Source: Glossina fuscipes
Lineage: Eukaryota; Arthropoda; Insecta; Diptera; Glossinidae
Assembly: GCF_014805625.2 (NCBI RefSeq)
Contig: NW_023998564.1
Coordinates: 2,700,680-2,764,679 of the forward strand
Direction: 5' to 3'
Length of the DNA: 64,000 nucleotides
The notes beneath the pieces were generated by a model. The model did no database searches. It worked only from the letters and a program-made list of their open reading frames with translations, and was not told where the DNA came from. Below are positions 58,660-64,000 of this stretch, piece by piece. A program made the position numbers and the translations under genes. Position 1 is the first letter of the stretch. Each line of letters begins with the position of its first letter.

Positions 58660-58866
58660 AGCAAATTTTGCCAAAATTTTAACCTGTAGCAAAAATGCTT
58701 TCGTTTTCTTACATTTTTCACAAAACATTTTTCCTGAGCTGGTAGATCATCTAAATGTAGGCAAGTTGGTTTACCGCCAACCTTGTTAGGAAAATAACAA
58801 TTATTCAACCAACTGTTTTCATCAATCTTTTCCAAAAAGCCAAACTTTATTTCATTGATTATGGAC
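58660..58866 (-). pseudogene. PDCD2/Zfrp8-like fragment with frameshift
   Basis: The minus-strand frame encodes FGFLEKIDENSWLNNCYFPN, then KVGGKPTCLHLDDLP. This matches the N-terminus of PDCD2 (Drosophila Zfrp8), a conserved protein with a split MYND-type zinc finger that works in ribosome biogenesis and stem-cell maintenance. The first zinc-binding motif appears only in the next frame: CEKCKKTKAFLLQ, at about 58690-58730. One base seems to be missing in the A/T-rich run 'aaaaatgtttt'. A CAG|GTTAAA follows that could be a donor, but no continuing PDCD2 exon was found. It is a pseudogene fragment, or a real first exon with a single-base sequence error. Confidence 0.7.
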
Positions 58867-60007
58867 AATTACATATACACATAGTAAGCAAAGATATATA
58901 CCAAGAAGCTGATGTAGTGTGTGTTCAGTGTGATTGCATATCGTTATATGCATCCACTTTGAAGTGTGACGAAATCAGCATAATTCTTTCGTTAAAAGAA
59001 AAATAAAAATTATGTCACACTTCACTTGGCTGAGTATTGCCTTTCGTAATGCAATGCAATGCCAGGCGCTGCCAATCAAAACAATTATCATTTTTGTTGA
59101 TGTAAGCATAATTTAGTATAAGGACTTATGTGTAAATAGCCGAATAAAAACTGAATAAAGTAATTGTTTTATGCAGTTCAATCAAAGCGTATCAACTCGT
59201 TGTTGTAAAGATAGGCGTCCTATCCGCCTTGTAACTTTAGTTAGAGACTGTCTCATGCCGAGCCTAATTGGCATTTTTTAGAGACTGCTCGACTTGGCGC
59301 CCTGAAGCCGAGCAACATAGGCAGATACACCAACAGCACTTAGTCACACTTTGAAAAGATAGCTGTCTCTGTTTTCAAAATTTTCCTTAACAATATTAAT
59401 AATTTTTTTTGTAATTACTAAAAATATTGAACGGTTTCTCCATATATGTGTTCATTCACTTCGTTTATAGTGTAAAATAATCATACATATATGCATATAA
59501 GTAACAAATTTGTATATTCACGCTCGCATGCAAACAAAGTTGTTCATATTACATATATATACATATATATGTTATATGCATATACATTCAAAAACGTACG
59601 TCTAAAAAAGAAGCAGTGGCGAATATCATACAAATTAATACAAATACGTTGCTGTAGTGCCTCCAATATGAATAACGGGGTTGCAGAATAGATATTCAAT
59701 TTTAATTAATAAATGTTGTGGGGGGGGGGGGGGGAGAACGTATTGTACTGACATGGAAACGGAATGGAAAGTAGGTTAAGTTGACATGTCAGCGTCTCCG
59801 TCGAAAAGGTCGCTGTAGAAATTTTGCGTGAATAATTTGTTCTTACCAGCAGAATAACCTGTACTTACGTGGTTGCGTAAATTTGAAGTGCAACGAGTGG
59901 GCACACGTGAATAATTCAAATTGAAGTTTGATTGTCGGATGAAAGATTGGATTCATTACAGCTTGTAAGTTGTTGACTGTAGTTGAGAACTGGTGATTCT
60001 GGGAGAT
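58867..60007. other. Non-coding stretch, no gene seen
   Basis: Contains (TA/CATATA)n tracts near 59550-59585 and the poly-G run listed separately. No exon was recognised. Confidence 0.45.
59720..59734. repeat. Poly-G run (15 G)
   Basis: Fifteen consecutive G in an otherwise AT-rich region. Such runs are rare in fly DNA, can form G-quadruplexes, and are also a common place for sequencing-length errors. Confidence 0.9.
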
Positions 60008-60800
60008 TTAGTTTATTAGATTTTGGCATACGTGTTGTTGTTTTAATTTTTTCAATATTTGTTGTTGGTTTGTTTTTTCAATCTTATCTTTGGCGGGTAA
60101 TGGAAGTGATTTAGCAATGTAATTTTTGGTTGATGGTAGAACGGGTTTTTCATTGGAAGGAGTTGGAATTAAAGGCTTATTAGGCTCGATTCGCGAGGCG
60201 ACAACAGCATTAGTATTGCTTTTGCTAATTCTTTGGGTCCCAGATGGATTAATTTCCCGGTACTTGCGTCGCGCTTCACCCATGCTACAGTAATTTTCTG
60301 TTTTCATTTTTAGTATTTCACGCATTTGTATAAAACGTGGGCATTGCTTGTCTAACGCCGAGTGTTGATGGTTGCAATTTAAGCAGAAGCTTCGCGTACA
60401 GTTTTCAGCACAATTTCATCTTCCGGCACATGCTTTAAGCATTGGGCATAAACTACGCCTTTAAACGAGTTCACTTTGTCATGCAGTTTAGCGGATATAG
60501 CACATAAATTAACTAATCATTTCGATTTTATGAGCTTTTCGGTTACGCGCGGATTGCCAGCAAGGACAAGTAAATTCCCATCGCGTAGAATCGATATAAG
60601 GTCTATATATGTTGTAATGCTATCTAGTGCTTTTTTAATAGCAAAAGGGCTAATTTGCGAAATTGTTATGGAAGGATCAGTTGGAGAAATCGCAACATAT
60701 TTTTTGTCAATAGGAATGACGCTACTGATTGGCAACACCGGAAAGTCGAAATTTTTAATTTTTTTTTCTTTGGTGGATACGTCCGCTAATAGATGAAATC
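60008..60800 (-). mobile_element. Non-LTR retrotransposon ORF1 (gag-like) relic
   Basis: Minus strand, reading from 60.8 to 60.0 kb. A conserved ORF1 block 'LISILRDGNLLVLAGNPRVT', then 'VNLCAISAKLHDKVNSFKGV' and 'VYAQCLKHVPEDEIVL', is followed, after a deletion, by the zinc-knuckle region CLNCNHQHSALDKQCPRF and the 'MREILKMKTENYC..GEARR' motif. Its tail is rich in Pro, Lys and Ser. This arrangement is the ORF1 nucleic-acid-binding protein of I/LOA/Jockey-type elements. At least one stop and a deletion removing earlier zinc knuckles (near 60390) make it defective. It could be the ORF1 of family A or B, but this is not testable here. Confidence 0.75.
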
Positions 60801-60986
60801 TATTTGAGTTTTTATCTGGCGACCATTATGCCTTATGGTTGTCTATTATTTAGTAAGTTGTGAAATAACCACTCACTTGAAAAGATTTGGGAACTGCTGA
60901 GGATAATGACAGTTGTTTTCAATATCTTATTTTTATTTTTCTTTTGTTTTCTTTTTTTTTTTTAAATGTTTTTATTATATTTACAG

Positions 60987-63360
60987 AAAACAAAAGCAAA
61001 TATGGTACCTGCGATGATCAGTTTTTGCAAAAATACAGAAAGCACACGACTAAAACACACAAAAACACCGAAAACAATTAAGAAATCGCAGACGGAGAAC
61101 AAAACACGCACTACTCAGAACGTAAGTCGATGTCTACTGATTATTGAACTTAAGACAGATATAATTAAATGGACGCAATAATATCGCAGTAAATCAATGA
61201 ATTCAATAACTTTTGCTTTAGAAATTGTTAGCAACTAAGTAGGCACCAACGAGATTTCCAGGGAAACTATGAAGGAATTTCAGACGGGCCTCCTTTTAAA
61301 AGTATTTGTAAAAAAATTTTTAAAAATGCACTCACGTGTAATTCCTTCAAATTATTTATTATTTTCTGAATTTTTTAAATGAATTTGCACTCTTTTTTTG
61401 TGTTTTCAACTATTACTTCTTTTTTGTTTTGGGATATTGAGTTAAGATGGATCTACCCAATAAATTTGTGGCTTATGTGTCCAAATAAGAAACAGTAGCA
61501 ATTATTGTCAAAAAATATACATAAAACCGAACAAAAAAGTACGGTCGTGATAGCCAAAGCCTCTATTGAGTGTAATCAAACTTTGGCTGAAAACAAAAAA
61601 GGAGTGTTATAGCAATAGAAACTGTTTGAACGCAAAGAAAAAAATAAAATAATTTATCATGCATTAAAGGGATAAATTCGCTTTTCTAATTAAGCAAGTT
61701 ACTTCCCCAAAATGATCTCTTTGCTGCAAAGAGATCGAGGAGTCCATCATACAACTTGAGGAAGCTAAAAGAACTCCTAATACCATCAAACGGTGCGATT
61801 AATTCTCACACCAAAGATGCCCTTACGCTAAAGCAATGCCGAGCTCGAGCTAAAAAGTTGCTTAATACTTTAATTAATAATGATGACGAGAAATTAAAGT
61901 CAGCAACTAAGTTCAACGTCAATCTAATAATGAAACAATGCTCATCTCATAGATTTCGATTTAACGTATTTAGATATATTCAACATTTACTTGTAATCCA
62001 TACATCATCAGCGAGCCAAATGTACAAAATATCAATTCCTTGTAGCGCTATATTCTCGTTTAATTTTACAGTGAAACGGAAACAGAACTTGAATTATTTA
62101 TATAAGTAGCGCGCTTTCGAAGGAATTATTGTTTGGAAAAACCCACTGTTTTAGCAGACTAGAATCAACAATTAATAATTGAGTGAATCCGACCTAAAAG
62201 CTCTGTTCTAAAATTAAAATGAAGAGAGTCTGTGTGAATTGGGACCTTAGAAGGGCTTTGTTTATTTTGGGAGAATTTTCGGAAATTGGCAGAAATCCAA
62301 TTTAACAATTCTTGATAATAAATGGCAAAAAAACCCCAATATATCGAAAATCAATGACAACGATGAAACTACGTATCTTTTGTTAACGGCCGACTACTGG
62401 CGGTTTGAGTGAAGGCAAACGTAGACATGAGTTTTCATTGGAGATGACCTCAGAGATATTTTTCAATTCTGAATTTTGATGAAAATACCACGTCTGGTCT
62501 ACGTATTAATTCCAATAAAAGCAATTGCAGAGGGATACTTAACGCACTGCAAAAGTCCGATAAAGGAACATGTACAAGCACTGAGAGGGCGATTAAAGAC
62601 CAATACAAAGAACTGGCGGGAAGAGTAAGCACAGAACTGAATCGTGCAGTGTCCGCTGAAAAGGTGAAAGGGACCTTGCGATACGTTAGGCAGTGTGTGC
62701 AACGAATTGAAAAAGGTTCGTCTTTCCGTAAGCATATCGACATACCTATGGTATGCGCAAGAACTAGGATATATGCGGGCCGCCGAGACGTTTACAAAAC
62801 AAATCGACCGTGACAGGAGACTAACCGAAATGATACGTTCCGAGATGTAGTGGACTGACGCGACTAAAACGCCAAGTGTGGAGAGAGCGCCAAGTGTAGA
62901 GAAATTCACTCTCCTCTAGTGATAAGTTTGTGTTCATCATATTTGTGCTATTTTATCCTTATTTCTATTTAATTTTAGATAAAAAGTATACGCCGTGCAA
63001 TGCCGCCCCTAATTAAATGCCGCCTATTACCGCATCATTGCTTCCTCGTCCCAAGATAATTATAATGTTACATAGGCATATTTATAATTATTATTCTATT
63101 TTAGATTAGATTACAAATCAAATCCAACTCACACTGCTCATCGCCTTATATCGATGAAGATTCGCTGCATACCGAAGGTAGGTTTGCATTTATCTTTAGT
63201 TATTATTATAACAATTTATTCATTTCTTTTCATTTCACGCATCGCTTCAGCAGAATGCGATACTTTCATAGGCCAAATGGTAAGTTTGTGATCATCTTTA
63301 TGTACAAAATTCATTAATCGCGACATTTTTCTTTTGCAGATATCAGCACACCAGCAGTGA
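60987..63360 (+). CDS. 3' exons of an unidentified gene (4 exons, phase-matched)
   Basis: Exons 60987-61121, 63105-63177, 63251-63279 and 63340-63360 join in frame to a TGA. All have AG/GT boundaries: ttacag|, AAC|GTAAGT; ttttag|, GAAG|GTAGG; ttcag|, ATG|GTAAGT; ttgcag|. The product piece is a basic, Thr/Lys-rich segment (TRLKHTKTPKTIKKSQTENK), then IRLQIKSNSHCSSPYIDEDS, LHTEAECDTFIGQMISAHQQ and stop. Ser/Asp-rich motifs such as SPYIDEDS could be kinase targets. I do not recognise the family. The third exon is only 29 nt, with a CAGCAG tandem acceptor. AATAAA follows at about 63637. Upstream exons lie outside or are not visible. The 60987 exon is the least certain part. Confidence 0.6.
61122..63104. 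other. Presumed intron of the 61-63-kb gene
   Basis: A 1983-bp spacer between two phase-0 boundaries. It contains one unexplained coding-like relic at 62500-62810. The 117-codon frame at 61756-62109 shows no motif. No RNA gene was seen. Confidence 0.45.
62500..62812 (+). pseudogene. Unidentified coding-like relic (about 100 codons)
   Basis: One plus-strand frame stays open for about 100 codons: RINSNKSNCRGILNALQKSD, then VSTELNRAVSAEKVKGTLRY and 'VRQCVQRIEKGSSFRKHID'. After a frame change it continues 'MRAAETFTKQIDRDRRLTEM' up to 62850. It is helical, charged and balanced in composition, more like a decayed gag or cellular protein than random DNA. A minus-strand frame (62499-62909) also happens to be open. 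I do not recognise it. Confidence 0.35.
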
Positions 63361-63636
63361 TTTTAAGTTCAGTTTATAATGGTGTAGGCCTAAAGGGGAG
63401 CAACACGCCTATCACCATACCTCAAAGTTGATGTGGAAAACCGTGCCGTGAAGAGTTACAATACTCGTTAAAGCAATAGATAATATTTGCCAAAGGATAG
63501 CCTACTAGAAGTGATTTGCACTATCTATTTCACGACATTTGTCATTGCAGCATATGAAGAAGCTAGAAAAGAAATTATAACACAAAAAAAAGGTCAAAAC
63601 GAGAAATTGAAAACTTAAACGTGCTCATATACTATA

Positions 63637-63643
63637 ATAAATG
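63637..63643 (+). terminator. Polyadenylation signal (AATAAA)
   Basis: AATAAA about 275 bp after the TGA at 63360 on the same strand. It is the first clear signal downstream of the 63.3-kb terminal exon. Confidence 0.5.
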
Positions 63644-63660
63644 CATGTGGTTTGCATTTT

Positions 63661-64000
63661 ATTTTGTATTACATCTTCTTGCATTTATTTTTTATGATTT
63701 CTAAGCAATTAAGGAAATATATGTTCATATATATTCTACTCTCGTCACTATTCTAAAACGGAAACCCAGTTTTGTCTATATAAAAGGTTGACAAGGAAAT
63801 AATTTTGGTTTTTTAGTGTAGGACCGAATTCAATTAGCAACAGAATGCAATTCTCATTTAGAAATGCATAATTGCGGTTACGTCAGCATAACCAACTCAA
63901 CATATATTGCTTCGACATAGACAGCCATTTTTCCTTTACCTGACGGATATTTAACTCTCTCCGGTTTTCTGCTGTGCTTGTTTATCTTTTCTTAATATTC
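63661..64000. other. Intergenic end of the window, no gene seen
   Basis: AT-rich sequence with no supported exon or RNA gene. Confidence 0.45.

Noticed and set aside
62979..63057. Possible exon after tttaattttag (IKSIRRAMPPLIKC...)
   Set aside because: No splice donor, ends in a stop after 26 codons, and not needed to join the phase-0 exons at 61121 and 63105; an alternative end cannot be excluded.
1..64000. tRNA, rRNA, CRISPR or bacterial-type features
   Set aside because: None seen; introns, retrotransposons and gene families are those of an insect nuclear genome, where CRISPR arrays and operons are not expected.

Overview
This is a 64-kb piece of an AT-rich insect nuclear genome. Short introns (64-71 bp) inside a conserved gene, long repeat-filled introns, several non-LTR retrotransposon families and a gypsy-type relic point to a higher fly (Diptera, Schizophora). 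A tephritid-like fruit fly is my best guess, but species is not proven by the sequence. All functional calls come from reading translations and splice sites by eye; no database search was run.

Layout. (1) 1-15.2 kb holds no convincing exon. It contains degenerate GAAT/AATA repeats, a reverse-strand retrotransposon 3' end (4.57-5.66 kb) and dispersed-repeat relics. (2) 15.2-38.1 kb is the matrix metalloproteinase Mmp1 gene (+). Four core exons encode the end of the propeptide, the catalytic domain and the hemopexin domain. After them a phase-1 splice donor can join to alternative last exons at 24.9 kb (acidic tail ending in a Trp-rich motif) and 38.0 kb (GPI-anchor-like tail), with weaker candidates at 24.3 and 27.2 kb. 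The 21-kb intron also holds a chimeric SDA1 pseudogene, an RNase H-bearing non-LTR copy, and a stray ETF-QO exon beside an N gap. (3) 41.0-46.5 kb is a compact head-to-head pair: an 871-aa RRM protein with SUMO-type motifs (-) and a 210-aa TMEM186/TMEM70-like membrane protein (+), about 750 bp apart. (4) 47.5-50.7 kb is a retrotransposon cluster followed by two good 5' exons of ETF-QO. The second exon breaks off inside the FAD-binding fold, where a tandem repeat begins. (5) 53.1-55.6 kb is a gypsy-type LTR element with most of pol deleted. (6) 56-64 kb has the last exon of an unidentified gene (56.3 kb), a frameshifted PDCD2/Zfrp8 piece (58.7 kb), a retrotransposon ORF1 relic (60-60.8 kb) and the phase-matched 3' exons of another unidentified gene (61.0-63.4 kb).

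Functionally the window links no single pathway: extracellular matrix proteolysis (Mmp1), nuclear RNA binding, a mitochondrial-type membrane protein and mitochondrial electron transfer (ETF-QO) are simply neighbours. The most interesting structures are the Mmp1 alternative C-termini, which would switch the protease between secreted and membrane-bound forms; the SUMO-motif-rich RRM protein; and the duplicated ETF-QO exon flanked by a perfect 25-bp inverted repeat next to an assembly gap.
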